Shown in pieces: positions 9,256-19,141 of a DNA stretch of 64,000 bases. Source of the DNA: Diploptera punctata (taxonomy: Eukaryota; Arthropoda; Insecta; Blattodea; Blaberidae). The notes beneath the pieces were generated by a model that did no database searches, was not told where the DNA came from, and saw only the letters and a program-made list of their open reading frames with translations. Within the stretch, counting starts at the first letter, position 1, and each line of letters begins with the position of its first letter. The DNA is taken from NCBI GenBank assembly GCA_030220185.1, contig JASPKZ010007543.1, positions 107,001-171,000 on the forward strand, given 5' to 3'. The position numbers and the translations under genes were made by a program.

Positions 9256-10168
9256 TAAATAATAGTTTTAAAAAAACTAAAACAACACGCTTTATTAGAA
9301 AACCGAACTAAAAAATGAAAAATAATTTTAATTTCCAACACGCTTGGGATAAAATTAAAGTGGTCAACAAAAAAATCATCTCCAACACATATAGAATAAA
9401 ACTAGAGTTATCTACAAAAAGAAAATAATTTTACCATCAAAAGCGTGGGGTGCTCTATATCAATTCATATATTTGATAATAAACAGATATTGGTAAAAGT
9501 AAAGTCTCTGCGCCCCACGCTTTTGATGGTAAAATTATTTTCTTTTTGTAGATAACTCTAGTTTTATTCTATATGTGTTGGAGATGATTTTTTTGTTGAC
9601 CACTTTAATTTTATCCCAAGTGTGTTGGAAATTAAAATTATTTTTCTTTTATTTTCAGTTCGGTTTTCTAATAAAGCGTGTTGTTTTAGTTTTTTAAAAC
9701 TATTATTTATTTTTTATTTTTTAGTTTTAATATTGTACAGAATAAGATAAAAATCTTTAAATTCGATACTATTGTAGTTTGAGCTAAAAGTAATACTCTT
9801 CTAAAAAAAGCCCTCCCAGCCGGATTTGAACCAGCGACCTATCGATTATTGAAATTATATACCACTAGAGTTCACTGATCTACCAATTGAGCTCTTACAA
9901 CGATTGACTAAAAAGTCGACAAGTTCGCAACCTATTAGGCCTAACCCCAGTTTTTATTGTTTTTATTTTTTTTATTTTCTGATAATTCTGGCCAGCATTT
10001 TAGAAACAAAATATGAAATTATTGTATTGTCACGGGTCCTTTACAAGTATACAAAGTTTCAGGTCGATCCAATGATTTTAAGTGGGTGAAAATCGCGTTG
10101 AAAGATTCCGTTACATAGATAGATAGGCCTAGATAGATACAGGTGAAGCTAATATAAAGCGTGTAAAA
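9256..10168 (+). mobile_element. Foldback element with tRNA-Tyr-like Pol III region, copy 1
   Basis: Composite element inserted in R640. The first half is a long inverted repeat: arms at about 9256-9450 and 9513-9710, loop about 62 bp. The second half holds a tRNA-like sequence on the minus strand (9812-9902), then a GATAGATAGA run, and ends CTAATATAAAGCGTGTAAAAA. The words ACACGCTTTATTAG near the start and CTAATATAAAGCGTGT at the end are inverted copies. Other copies lie at 41307-42005 (truncated) and 42264-43198. Related to foldback or SINE-type elements; class uncertain. Confidence 0.75.
9812..9902 (-). ncRNA. tRNA-Tyr-like pseudogene inside foldback element
   Basis: The minus strand reads GTAAGAGCTCAATTGGTAGA as D arm / A box, an anticodon-arm region with an insert, then AGGTCGCTGGTTCAAATCCGG as T arm / B box. 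The GGTCGCTGGTTC…CCGGCT wording is that of eukaryotic tRNA-Tyr. Decayed relative to the copy at 42518-42610. Confidence 0.55.
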
Positions 10169-10457
10169 AGGAGTTTTCTTTATCACAAAATCAGGAGTTG
10201 ATAAAGAGAAATCAATAAATAGTGAGGCTGAACACGACTGTCATTGGTTGTAAAACAAAGTTCATTGAAACATGATTGGTCATTGATTACCATTTGGGGC
10301 ATTGCCTTAAATAGTCCCTTTAAATGTCTCCGTGGTTTCTCTACAATTTAAGTCCATAGGTGTTAGCTTATTCCGAAGAAATGAAGCTCATGAAAGTATT
10401 TTTGATAAGCTTTTACAAAATTCACGAACTCTATCTACTATGTACCTATGAATATAC

Positions 10458-10596
10458 CCCATCCAAACTTGGATAGAAGGGGTACAAGCGGCTATGAATA
10501 TCAGAGGATTGGCGGAAGATCAATGGATAGACAGAGATGAATGGCGTTTCGTTTCCGCAAGATGGCGGCAGCTGCCATCATACCAGATGATGATGA
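10458..10596 (+). pseudogene. LINE family C 3' end
   Basis: The plus strand encodes WIEGVQAAMNIRGLAEDQW, a WR..S.RWRQLP-like end and CCAGATGATGATGAT, the tail of family C (fuller copies at 14722-15366 and 55957-56271). It is truncated to about 140 bp and runs into an ATT microsatellite. Confidence 0.7.
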
Positions 10597-10598
10597 TA

Positions 10599-10646
<48 letters not shown>

Positions 10647-10647
10647 T
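10597..10647. repeat. ATT microsatellite
   Basis: About 16 ATT units between two LINE 3' ends. Confidence 0.95.
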
Positions 10648-10654
10648 ACCTACA

Positions 10655-11031
10655 GAATTTAGGAAATTTTTTTGACCAAAGAGAGATGAATAGACAGGCG
10701 AATGGGGATGACTACATAACAGTGACATACATAATTTTTATACGAAACCAGATATAGTAAGAACATTAAGCCTCCATGAGTGTAATGGGCAGGACATGTG
10801 CACGAATGAGGAATGAAAGAGGTATATGAAAGTTTCTTGTAGGAAAACCGGAAGGAAAACGCGCAGTTGGTAGACAAAGAAAGTGGCGAGAGAATAACAT
10901 TAACCATGATTTGAGGGAAGTAGATTGTACAGGTGATGATTGGAGCACATTAACTCAGGATAGGGATGTATGGAGAGCTTATGTCTGCGTGGTCATGAAC
11001 CTACGGGTTCAACAGTGCCAGTGAGTTAGTA
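10655..11031 (+). pseudogene. RTE-type LINE, 5'-truncated copy
   Basis: Starts at the LRKIFGPKRDE segment of the RTE ORF and runs to the 3' end, where CTACGGGTTC…CAGTGCCAGTGAGT is recognisable. Small indels and substitutions break the reading frame in several places, so it is older than the copy at 23028-23480. Confidence 0.85.
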
Positions 11032-11767
11032 CAGAATTAAGCATTGGCGCTGGCGATCCTTCTCACTGGACGTTACAAAACTAAACTAAACATTGACAGG
11101 TATGTGTGTCGTTTTTCCAGTAATATTTAAAATTCATCTTCTTCAAACTCGAAGAGATTGTCACCAATTATTACCAACATAATAAATTAAAATTTCTCGT
11201 TATTCTATATGACAAATTGACAGAGAGTATAGTTCAAATCAACTTAGTGTTATTAATCAAAATTTTAAAGAGTTTGCCAGCCAGATAATTGATAGCACGT
11301 CGTTGCTATTTATTTATTTTTATCTTATTATATTTGTATTTTCTGTTCATCATTCATAAATTCAGACATGATTTGTCTGTGAGATGGCGAGTTTCAACGT
11401 CTAATCTGTCAAACAGAAAATGGCTGACAGAATCCAGTGACATAGACGTGACCTGATGAAGCGACAGAAAGCTTTTTAATATTTTTGTAATTATAGTTTG
11501 ATTTTTTTTAATTAATGGCTTTTTAAATGAGGAACTGATATTATTGGCAAATAAATCAAAAGTCTGCAATATTATAATGTAATTTGTTCTATAGATGATA
11601 GACATTTTAGAAGATTAATTATTAAAATATTTATTTATTATAGAAAACAAACGACAAACAATGACTGAATGTAGAACATTGTTTTCGTTAATAGAGTGGC
11701 CTTGAGTATTGTTGATAATAGAGACTTATAACAATATATATATATATCTGAATTTTCCATTGTTTTT
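11032..11767. other. Unassigned AT-rich stretch
   Basis: No gene seen. Near 11455 the plus strand has CCTGATGAAGCGACAGAAAGC. It contains CTGATGA and GAAA but no stem between them, so I do not call a ribozyme. Confidence 0.35.
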
Positions 11768-12425
11768 ATTAGCTTCTTCTTATTCTTCTTCCTTCCAAGT
11801 ATTAGGCCAAGGCCTGTTACGATCCTGTAGAAAATTTTCCCTCCAGCGTTTCATAGGACGGCCCAGAGATCTTCGTCCTCTTGGTATATAATTATAAACA
11901 GCTTTGGGGATCCAATTTGAACTCATTCTTTCAAGATGGTGTTTCCAATTTAGTTGGTACTGTTTAATATATTCCAAAATTGGCGTAGTCTTCAATTCTT
12001 TTAAGATATCGGTGTTCCTTTTCCGATCTCATCTGGTGTAACCCGCTGTTCTGCGCATGAATCTCATTTCACAAGCCGTTATTCTGCTTTCATGTTGTCT
12101 TTTTAGTGTCCATGCTTCACTACCATAGGTCAACACTGGTCTAGCCAAAGTGTTATATAAACGTAATCTGGTGTTTTTTGTACAAGGGATGGTTTCATAA
12201 CTTGATTAGTAATTCCCAAACTTTTATTATAACTAGTAATTTTTTCAGGGATATCCTTTTCATCCCAGATAGAGAGATAATATCCAAGATATTTAAATTT
12301 ATTAGATCTCTCTAAAATTTTTATTCTAGAGACAGATTCTACTTTGTATGGTGTCCTTCCCATGAAATGCCATAATTTTAGTTTTGTTAATTGATATTTC
12401 CATATTAGATTTTATTAGCTGAAAT
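11768..12425 (-). pseudogene. LINE family B reverse transcriptase C-terminal relic
   Basis: The minus strand begins at 12425 near the KxxWHF segment, passes SRIKILERSNKFKYLGYYLS (the tip of the thumb after YADD) and a decayed LYGSEAWTLKRQH-like stretch. It ends with NWKHHLERMSSNWIPK, GRRSLGRPMKRWRENF and a (GAA)n tail seen as TTCTTCTTATTCTTCTTCC on plus. Two frames are needed and the catalytic region is absent. The family B 3' end recurs at 17700-17784 and 58202-58790. Confidence 0.75.
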
Positions 12426-12480
12426 TAATTTAAGCTTTAACTCTAGTTTGGTCTACCTGGAAAGTGAAGGTAAACTATTT

Positions 12481-13178
12481 AACTAACTCACTAGCACTAT
12501 CGAACCCATAGGACCATGGCCGCGCATACATAACATATCCACACATCTCTATCCATAACTAGTGGTTTTCCCATCAGCCCCTGTATAATCTACTTCTCTC
12601 AAATAATTTTTAATGATATTCTCCCAAGCCAATTTTGGTCTGCAAACTGGGCATTTACCCTCTGTTTTCTTACAAAGTTTCCACGTCCCTCTTTCATTCC
12701 CCATTCGTGTCACATGTCCTGCACATCGCAATCTGCAAGATTTAACTGTTTTTAAAGTCCGCTGCTGTGGTCTCGAGGTAGCGTGCTGCCTTCTCACGCA
12801 GCGGGCCCGAGTTCGATTTCCGGTCGGACAGGCTCGTGGGTGAGGTTTCTTCAGGGTTTTTCCTCGCCTGTAAGACTAATCTCAGGAAGCCTAGGGCCCA
12901 ACGGTTCCAGAAAATCATCTTGCCATCGTCATCATCATCATTATCATAATTTCACAGGTGTGGAAAGCAATGGGAAGCTACCACACCTATAATTCTCTAG
13001 TAAAGCTGCAAAGCATAGCGTGAAAATACTATGATTGCAGTGAAAGATTTGTCGTTGGTCAAAATAATATAGAATAGAATTATATCTGATTTCCAATAAA
13101 GATCCAGTAGCTCATTGTTATGCAGTATTCTCCATTCGCCTGTCTGTTCATCTCTCTTTGGTCCAAAAATTTTCCTTC
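12481..13178 (-). pseudogene. RTE-type LINE 3' copy split by SINE-1
   Basis: The minus-strand RTE 3' end (12481-12760) covers the segment from RTVKSCRLRCAGHVTRMGNE to the MNLRVR region. It resumes at about 13063 to 13178, covering FGPKRDEQTGEW upstream. The intervening SINE-1 lies at 12761-13055. The frame is broken. The RTE 5' border at 13178 abuts another LINE 3' end. Confidence 0.8.
12761..13055 (+). mobile_element. tRNA-derived SINE-1, full copy
   Basis: Head: GTGGTCTCGAGGTAGCGTGC and CCGAGTTCGATTTCCGGTC as A- and B-box regions. Body: TTTTTCCTCGCCTGTAAGAC, CCCAACGGTTCC, an ATCATCATCATTATCAT run, and the conserved tail GTGTGGAAAGCAATGGGAAG…CTAGTAAAGCTGCAAAGCAT…GATTGCAGTGAAAGA. It interrupts the minus-strand RTE copy. 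No clear target-site duplication seen. Confidence 0.85.
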
Positions 13179-14525
13179 TTCTTCAGCTTTGCGCCACTTA
13201 TAGGTTTGCCGTCTTCAGTTTCCATTTATCTCTATCATTCCAATCTCCCTCTTCCAAATTCGTATCATTAATTATAGTTCTGACGTAGATTTTCCATTTC
13301 CATCTTGGTCTGCCATGTTTATTTCTTCCAAAGGGTGACCATTGGTATGTATTTTTTGGCCATCTTTCATTTTCCATTCTTTGTACATGGCCATACTATT
13401 TAAGCGTTTGATTTTCAATCCTCTTAACAACAGATGTGGTGACATTCATTTCTCTCCAAAGGAATTCATTTATTATTTTATCCTGTCTTGTTTTTTGGAG
13501 GCTTCTTCTAAAATAATCAAATTCAACTGTTCTAATTTTGTTCTTTTGTAATTCCGTCAAAGACCAAGTTTCACTTCCATATGACAAAATATTCTGTATT
13601 ATGCTCTTATAAATTTTCATTTTAGTTTGCTTTGTAATATTTTTATTCCAAATTATTCCATGTAATATCTTAGTTGCATTTTTTGCCATTGCAATTTTAG
13701 TCTGTACATCTCTGTCACAGGTACCTAAACTTGTAATTATTGACCCAAGATATTAAAAAAAATTCCCATTTTTTTTATTTTCCCTGTTTCAAGTATGAGT
13801 CATCATCCACATCCTTTCCCAAACACATATATACTGTTTTCTGTAAATTTATATTCAGTCCCCATTTTTTATATTCGTCCATTAGTTTATTTATCATATA
13901 TTTCATATCATCTTCATCCCCTGCAAAAATTATTTGATTATCTGCAAACAGCAATGAATGCAGTACTTTTCCTCCTATAGGAATACCCATTTCAGAACAT
14001 TTTTTATACCACAAGTTAAGAGCCTGGTTTAAATAAATGTTAAAAAAGAATTGGTGACAAACTGCATCCCTGCTTAAGGCTTTTATTCACTGTGAATTCT
14101 TCTATTAAATTATTCTGTATTTTTACTTTAGCTTTTGTATTACTATAGATGCTCCTAACAATATAAATCCATTTATCACAGATGATTTCTCATTGCCGTC
14201 CATAACAATTGTCGAGGTACACTATCATATGCCATCTCTAAATCAATAAAGGTCATATGCAGTTCTTTATTTTTTGCTAGGATTTTATCTTGTAATTGTC
14301 TAATACAGAACATATTATCAATACATGATCTTCCACTCCGGAATCCACATTGTTCTTCTCTTAAGTTATCTTTTATCTCCTTAAGTTTAAAATTTATAAT
14401 TTTACTAAAACTCCTAGCTGTTGAAGGTAAAATGCTTATACCTCCATAATTGGAACACAGCTTTTTTATCACCACACATTTTCCTAAGAACTTTAATTTC
14501 AAATAATCGCAGTATTTTCTCATAC
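13179..14525 (-). pseudogene. LINE family D reverse transcriptase relic
   Basis: The longest decayed reverse transcriptase here. From 14525 downwards: LREEQCGFRSGRSCIDNMF (the conserved Q.GFR.GRSC..Q.F block), MTFIDLEMAYDSVPRQLLW (catalytic palm Asp in FIDLEMAYD), then SLLFADNQIIFAGDEDD. The usual YADD appears there as FADN, with the second catalytic Asp lost. Then LNINLQKTVYMCLG, ILSYGSETWSLTELQKNKI, and near 13200-13300 a KWKIYVR…DWNDRDKWKL end. Several frameshifts and stops separate the pieces. No endonuclease domain is left. Confidence 0.8.
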
Positions 14526-14621
14526 CTTAAAGTAAGAATCCATATAACTGGGAGACGCTTTTTGAGAGAAGTTGGAAATTTAAATTAGAGTAGAGAAAGC
14601 AATTGTGTTTGCTCCTTATTT

Positions 14622-14698
14622 GGCTAAATATCACAATGGTTAGTGCACTGCTACTTAACGTTGAAGAACTTAGGTTCAAATTGTGGTTTAAGCAGACG
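14622..14698 (+). ncRNA. Degenerate tRNA-like sequence
   Basis: CAATGGTTAGTGCACTGCTA resembles an A-box region (TRGY..AGTGG) and GGTTCAAATTG a B box, about 50 bp apart. No intact cloverleaf can be drawn by eye. It could be the head of an old SINE. Confidence 0.3.
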
Positions 14699-14721
14699 TT
14701 TTTCTCTTTAATTATATCATC

Positions 14722-15366
14722 ATTATCATCATCCGGTATCATGGCAACTGCCGCCGACTTCCGGAAACCAAATGCCATTCCTCTCTGGTCCATCCATTGA
14801 TCTTCCTTCAATCCTCTGATATTCATAGCTGCTTGTACCCCTTCTATCCAAGTTTTCTTCGGTCTTCCTCTCTTCCTCCTTTCCATTGGGATCCATTCCA
14901 TAACAATTTTAGGCAATCTTCGCTCTGGCATTCTTTTGACATGGCCATACCACTGTAATCTTTCTTTTCTATAATGTCTATGATGTCCGACTCCTCTTAT
15001 ACACCCATATTTCCCTTATTTCTTTATTTCGTATTCTATCCATTCTAGATTTTCCAGCTGATCTTCTTAAAACATCCATTTCTGTACATAAAATTCTTTT
15101 CATTTCCCTGGCAGGAATTTGCCAGACTTCAGCACCATATGTTAAAATGCTCTGAATTATGGTTTGATATATTTGTAATTTTATATTTTTTGTAATATTT
15201 TTGCTCCACCAAACAGAGTTTAAAGCATTTACTGCTTATTTTGTTTGTGCGATTCTATTTTTAATTTCAACTGTGTTATCGCCTGAATGGTCTAATTTTG
15301 TTCCTAAATAAGTGCATTCAATACTAGGTTTTAATTCTTCTCTATTGTTTAAATTTATATTTTCCA
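14722..15366 (-). pseudogene. LINE family C reverse transcriptase C-terminal relic
   Basis: The minus strand from 15366 reads CTYLGTKLDHSGDNTVEIKN, then a TYGAEVWQIPAREMKR-like stretch, RMDRIRNKEIREI, and RLQWYGHVKRMPERRLPKI. It ends RRKRGRPKKTWIEGVQAAMN, MRGL.EDQWMDQ, then CGGCAGCTGCCATGATACCG and a GATGATGATAATGATGAT tail. Frameshifts occur in the middle. The polymerase core is missing. This is the fullest copy of family C in the window. Confidence 0.8.
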
Positions 15367-15788
15367 ATTTTATAAATAATATAAATTAAGAAAAGACAAC
15401 AAGCAGTAATGAGGTTGACAGGTAAAAGGATTTGAACCCAGTTCGTTGTGAATAGAACTCTCGTACGCTAGCAATCTCGATCGGATACTGTATATACGTC
15501 CCATAATAATGAAAACTCTAGCTGTAACATAAAGGAACATTTTCCTTTGATCTCCGACTTCAATTGCCTTTGGTGGTATTTTAGAAATCTGCATTACCGG
15601 TTACAATTAGGAAACGATATCCCTGGGGATCGTACAGCAGATTATAGAGAACACTGTCTGGGCCATTGTTAACACATGTGACGTCGCAAGGAGCACCCAA
15701 CTTTCTGAACTACCACATTCTGCGTCAAAATCAGCGTTTAATAGAATATCGTATAATTACTAAATTTGTTCGTTTTTGAGTCAACATA
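15367..15788. other. Unassigned stretch with a weak tRNA-like element
   Basis: On the minus strand (15408-15485) CTGGGTTCAAATCCTTTTAC gives a good B box preceded by GATTGCTAGCGTACGAGAG, a poor A box. A decayed SINE head is possible. The remainder has nothing I can name. Confidence 0.3.
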
Positions 15789-15797
15789 ATAATAATG

Positions 15798-15844
<47 letters not shown>
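15789..15844. repeat. AAT microsatellite
   Basis: An (AAT)n run upstream of a truncated RTE copy; a matching run follows it at 16041-16082. Confidence 0.95.
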
Positions 15845-16037
15845 TAGGAAAGCCAGAAGGAAAACGCCCAGTTGGTAGACAAGAATGAGGTGGGAGAACA
15901 ACATTAACTATGATTTGAGGGAAGTAGATTATACAGGGAATGATTGGAAAGCATTAGCTCAGGATAGGGATGTATGGAGAGCTTGTGTCCGTGCGGCCAT
16001 GAACCTACGGGTTCGATAGTGCCAGTGAGTAAGTAAG

Positions 16038-16041
<4 letters not shown>
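15845..16041 (+). pseudogene. RTE-type LINE, extreme 3' end copy
   Basis: About 60 codons from the GKPEGKRPVGR segment to MNLRVR, then GTGCCAGTGAGTAAGTAAGT. One base is missing in GGTAGACAAGAATGAGG relative to the intact element, so the frame is shifted. It lies in the middle of an AAT microsatellite. Confidence 0.9.

Positions 16042-16083
<42 letters not shown>
16042..16083. repeat. AAT microsatellite
   Basis: Continuation of the AAT tract interrupted by the RTE copy. Confidence 0.95.
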
Positions 16084-16084
16084 T

Positions 16085-16290
16085 TATATTTGATTCAGAT
16101 TTTCAATGATTACACATTTTTCTGTGCGTAAAATTTTATTTTCCTTCTCCGCTCATTTGTATTCATCCACTCCATTTCCTCCAGTCCTCTTGTTCTCATT
16201 CCAGTTCTAATTTGTTGCATCCACGAGTTTCGAGGTCTGCCTTTCGTTCTTCTTCCAGGTGGACACCCGAACATTCCATGTTTCAACAAG
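16085..16290 (-). pseudogene. LINE family F 3' end
   Basis: The minus strand reads CPPGRRTKGRPRNSWMQQIR then TGMRTRGLEEMEWMNTNER, matching the plus-strand copy at 60069-60298. Only the last ~60 codons survive, and the piece is flanked by the AAT tract. Confidence 0.7.
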
Positions 16291-16465
16291 AAATGTCCTT
16301 TTCCTTTGCTTTTGTCGTCTTCGGCCTTAAATCTTTAGGCTTTCCAGAGTTATTTTTTATGACGAACAGGTACGATGATGTACAACAACAACAAGTAACG
16401 GAAACTCAACCTGCAGAAGATGGAAGATAACTTCCGAAAGCGCTCCAGTTAATTTCATATACAAT

Positions 16466-17099
16466 ATATTAACAGTAATATATTGTACGGTTAAAAACTA
16501 TAATATAGTTACCTTGTAGGTCCGTCTCCTCAACTTAAGTTCTTTCAAAACTCTGTAGGCCTTTCGGGACTAGTCCCATCATCAGCAGAATGCATTAGGT
16601 CCGTTCTTGTTGACCCTTGTTGAAGCACTGACTTGGTTGTGAGAATTTTGTACAGAGGATTGTGTGGATTAAGTGTGTATTCATTGAGAATCAGGTTGTT
16701 GTTGATTTCTCTTAGGATTGCGATTTCCTCCAGTATATTTATTCTCGTTGGAATGTTTTCTCTATGTACTATTGTGAGGGTGTTATCGATGTTATGCATA
16801 TGGTGTCCAGCTTGAATTACATGTTTTGCGTAACTTCATTTTCCTCCATTGTAAATGAAATCTCTGAAATGTTCCTTGAATCTAATGTTGAAGCTTCTGT
16901 TAGTTTTCCCAATGTAGAATTTATTGCAGTCTGTACATGTTAATTTGTAGATGCCTTTATTGTCGAATTCATCTATTTCTTCGATGTTGTTGTTTATTAA
17001 ATTGTTTAGTTTGTTGCCAGTTCTGTAGGATATATTAATATTCTTATCGAGCTTTTTTAGTGTGTTGGCCAATTTTATCAAAGTTGAGGACGACGGCAC
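16466..17099 (-). mobile_element. Penelope-like element 3' end with GIY-YIG endonuclease
   Basis: The minus strand from 17099 carries the C-terminus of a Penelope-like reverse transcriptase with its GIY-YIG endonuclease. GIYKLTCTDCNKFYIGKTNR contains GIY and YIG about ten residues apart, and FNIRFKEHF supplies the Arg region. A TGA at 16836-16838 is the only break: the same frame continues through SYAKHVIQAGHHMHNIDNTL and LEEIAILREINNN to about 16545. The 3' region holds a hammerhead-like core (16562-16585) and the terminal word TGTACGGTTAAAAAC. The polymerase domain is cut off at the 5' side. Penelope-like enzymes insert new copies using this nuclease. Confidence 0.85.
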
Positions 17100-17317
17100 C
17101 TACCAACAGGTACAATTTAATTTTTAACTTTCATCATATGACTTCACCTCAACGGAATTTGATATGAATTTTAATAGTGTTGATATAATACTCAACCCCA
17201 TAACTCCTAAATATCAGCGAAAAACGTGAAATAAAGTCCCTATTTTGACGCTTAAATGGCTTACGCTGCCTAAACCATAACAAAATACACCAAATTAATG
17301 TACACAGAATTGAATAT
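17100..17317 (-). repeat. ~358-bp repeat unit, inverted copy (part 1)
   Basis: About 17160-17317 is the reverse complement of 19325-19500, sharing words such as GGTTTAGGCAGCGTAAGCCA. It continues at 17797 after the insertion of 17318-17784. Confidence 0.75.
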
Positions 17318-17784
17318 ACCCTCAGGGGTCCTCATCTAGGGGATACGTGGATGGCGACCACAAGGTGCCCAAGCTGAGCAAAACATTTCTTCCACTTACT
17401 CGTGTTTTGCACTCTTTTAACTTTACTATCTAACCTCTCTTGGTTAACTCTTGTTTTTTTCGACCCCGACGCTATTAGGGCATCCGAGGGCTAGGGAGTC
17501 TTTCCTTTCTTCCATTTCTTCTTTCCTTTATTTTCTTTTCTTCTCCAGAAAAGCCTGACCAGAGGCTATAAGATGGCAGCCCCATCACTGGTCTTGCCTT
17601 CCTTTGGCCAGCAACCAAATCGAAGGGAATATTATTATGCTTTCAAGTCTTATACGAGAATATCCCAGACGGATCAAACAAATGAACGCTGGAAGGAAAA
17701 TTTTCTATAGGATCGTAACAGGCCTTGGCCTAATACTTGGAAGGAAGAAGAAGAAGAAGAAGAAGAAGAAGAAGAAGAAGAAGA
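17318..17784 (+). mobile_element. Chimeric non-autonomous LINE (5' region fused to family B 3' end)
   Basis: A 467-bp insertion flanked by the 12-bp duplication AGAATTGAATAT (17306-17317 and 17785-17796) and ending in a long (GAA)n tract. Only the last ~100 bp (from about 17685, CTGGAAGGAAAATTTTCTAT…GGCCTTGGCCTAATACTTGG) match LINE family B at 11768-11850. The preceding 370 bp (starting ACCCTCAGGGGTCCTCATCT) match no LINE coding sequence I can see and contain no RT motif. I infer a non-autonomous derivative that keeps a LINE 5' region and 3' tail but lost the ORF; a SINE with a LINE tail is the alternative. Confidence 0.7.
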
Positions 17785-17789
17785 AGAAT
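17738..17789. repeat. GAA microsatellite (LINE tail)
   Basis: About 16 GAA units forming the 3' tail of the chimeric insertion. Confidence 0.95.
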
Positions 17790-17796
17790 TGAATAT

Positions 17797-17990
17797 CTAA
17801 AAAAAACTATACAAAAAAGTCCGCGACAGCATATGTTTATCTTTAACTCACAATAACCATTTTTGTCTTTCATTGATGCCAAGAAGATCGGGATAAGCAG
17901 ATTCCCGGGCAAGCATAGCAGCGCACGGCTGGTGGTAAAAAAACATTAACATTTATTTATTTAGGAATAGCAGCGCACGCCGGGTATTAG
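17797..17990 (-). repeat. ~358-bp repeat unit, inverted copy (part 2)
   Basis: Reverse complement of 19140-19325. It includes GATCGGGATAAGCAGATTCC and GCGCACGGCTGGTGGTAAAA, followed by GCAGCGCACGCCGGGTATTA and AGCTAGTAC. The same GATGCCAAGAAGATC.GGATAAG word occurs at window start (about 31-55), so a further copy lies at the left edge. Confidence 0.75.
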
Positions 17991-18436
17991 CTAGTACATT
18001 AATAAAACAAATAAATAAGTACTTTTTTCTAGCATCGATTTGAGAAATGATGTCTGGAATTTATAAGTTATATCATATATAAGGCTTTGAGGATTTGACT
18101 GTTTAATAGAGAATTTTAATATAGCGCCTCTCTCCCACACACAGTGCGACAACCTCACTTGCGGGTTATTGAACAGCTTCCAGTTTTGGAGACGATCTTG
18201 AGGCGTCATTGAGTGGGGTTTCATTACACTCTCACCAACCTTAAAAAAGATATTCCAGGCAATATCACACCAAATTCCTGGAAAGGCTTCAAAATTACAC
18301 AACCTTCATCTTCAACTCTAAAATTTTATTTAGACATTCTGCAAGAAGAATCATTTTGTTGAATATAAAAATAATTTCAACGTAACTCACAGAGTATATC
18401 ATGTATAGTTTAGGACAACAAATGTGGCCACTCATT

Positions 18437-19065
18437 TGTCATAAGTAATGCCACGAGTGATTTCCAAATTATCGATAAATTCACGACTCACGAAGCGAGG
18501 AGTGAATTTATCTAGAGAATTTGGAAATCAAGAGTGGCATTTGTTAGGAATATTTAACGAATAAAATTAAGCTGTTTACTGACAAATCATTGTTTAACTA
18601 TAGTTATTTTAAAATATTTATATATTTAATGTAAACGGCGATGTTTGAAAACAAATCAGAAACGTGAGGTTATGATCATTCACTGCTGCTTGATCATATT
18701 ATTTATTGCCAAATAAGATCGCAATATTGTAAGAGTGCGCCCAAGTGGAGAAATAATGAAACATAACAAACTATACATCATAATCAACATTACGGGCTAT
18801 TCATTTATTTTTTTAGTAAACAACTCAGTAAAATCAAGGAATCTTTTCATTATTTGCTATATTCAATGTATTTGTTGGAGAAAAATAATGCTTTGACCTG
18901 TTCAGAACATTAAAAAGAAGGAGCTTTCTTTATCACAAAGCAGGAGCTGATAAAGATAAATCGATAAAGAGCGGGGTGAAACACGACTGTCATTGGTTGT
19001 AAAATAAACTTCATTGAAACGTGATTGGTCATTGACTAGCATTTGTGGCATGAGTTTAATAGTCC
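18437..19065 (+). repeat. R640 dispersed repeat, copy 3
   Basis: The best-preserved copy. The opening inverted repeat is complete: outer arms AATGCCACGAGTGATTTCC and GGAAATCAAGAGTGGCATT, inner arms GATAAATTCACGACTC and GAGGAGTGAATTTATC. It ends at GCATGAGTTTAATAGTCC. It sits between the inverted arms of the ~358-bp repeat (17163-17985 and 19142-19530), so it may belong to a larger compound element. Confidence 0.75.
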
Positions 19066-19141
19066 CCAAAAATATCAAATTGCACTTTGTGATAATTTTT
19101 ATCGTCAGGCAAGGTGACTCTTAAGTCCATTCTTATTTAAT

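Larger units (their letters stand above)
8455..10317 (+). repeat. R640 dispersed repeat, copy 2, with two nested insertions
   Basis: Three segments (8455-8577, 8861-9255 and 10169-10317) join in order to reconstitute R640. The gaps hold SINE-1 (8578-8860, minus strand) and the tRNA-Tyr-like foldback element (9256-10168). Compared with copies 1 and 3 it lacks the inner hairpin of the 5' inverted repeat, so the outer arms sit next to each other. Confidence 0.75.

Noticed and set aside
11452..11476. Hammerhead ribozyme (CTGATGA…GAAA)
   Set aside because: The bases between the two conserved words form no stem, so it is likely a chance match.
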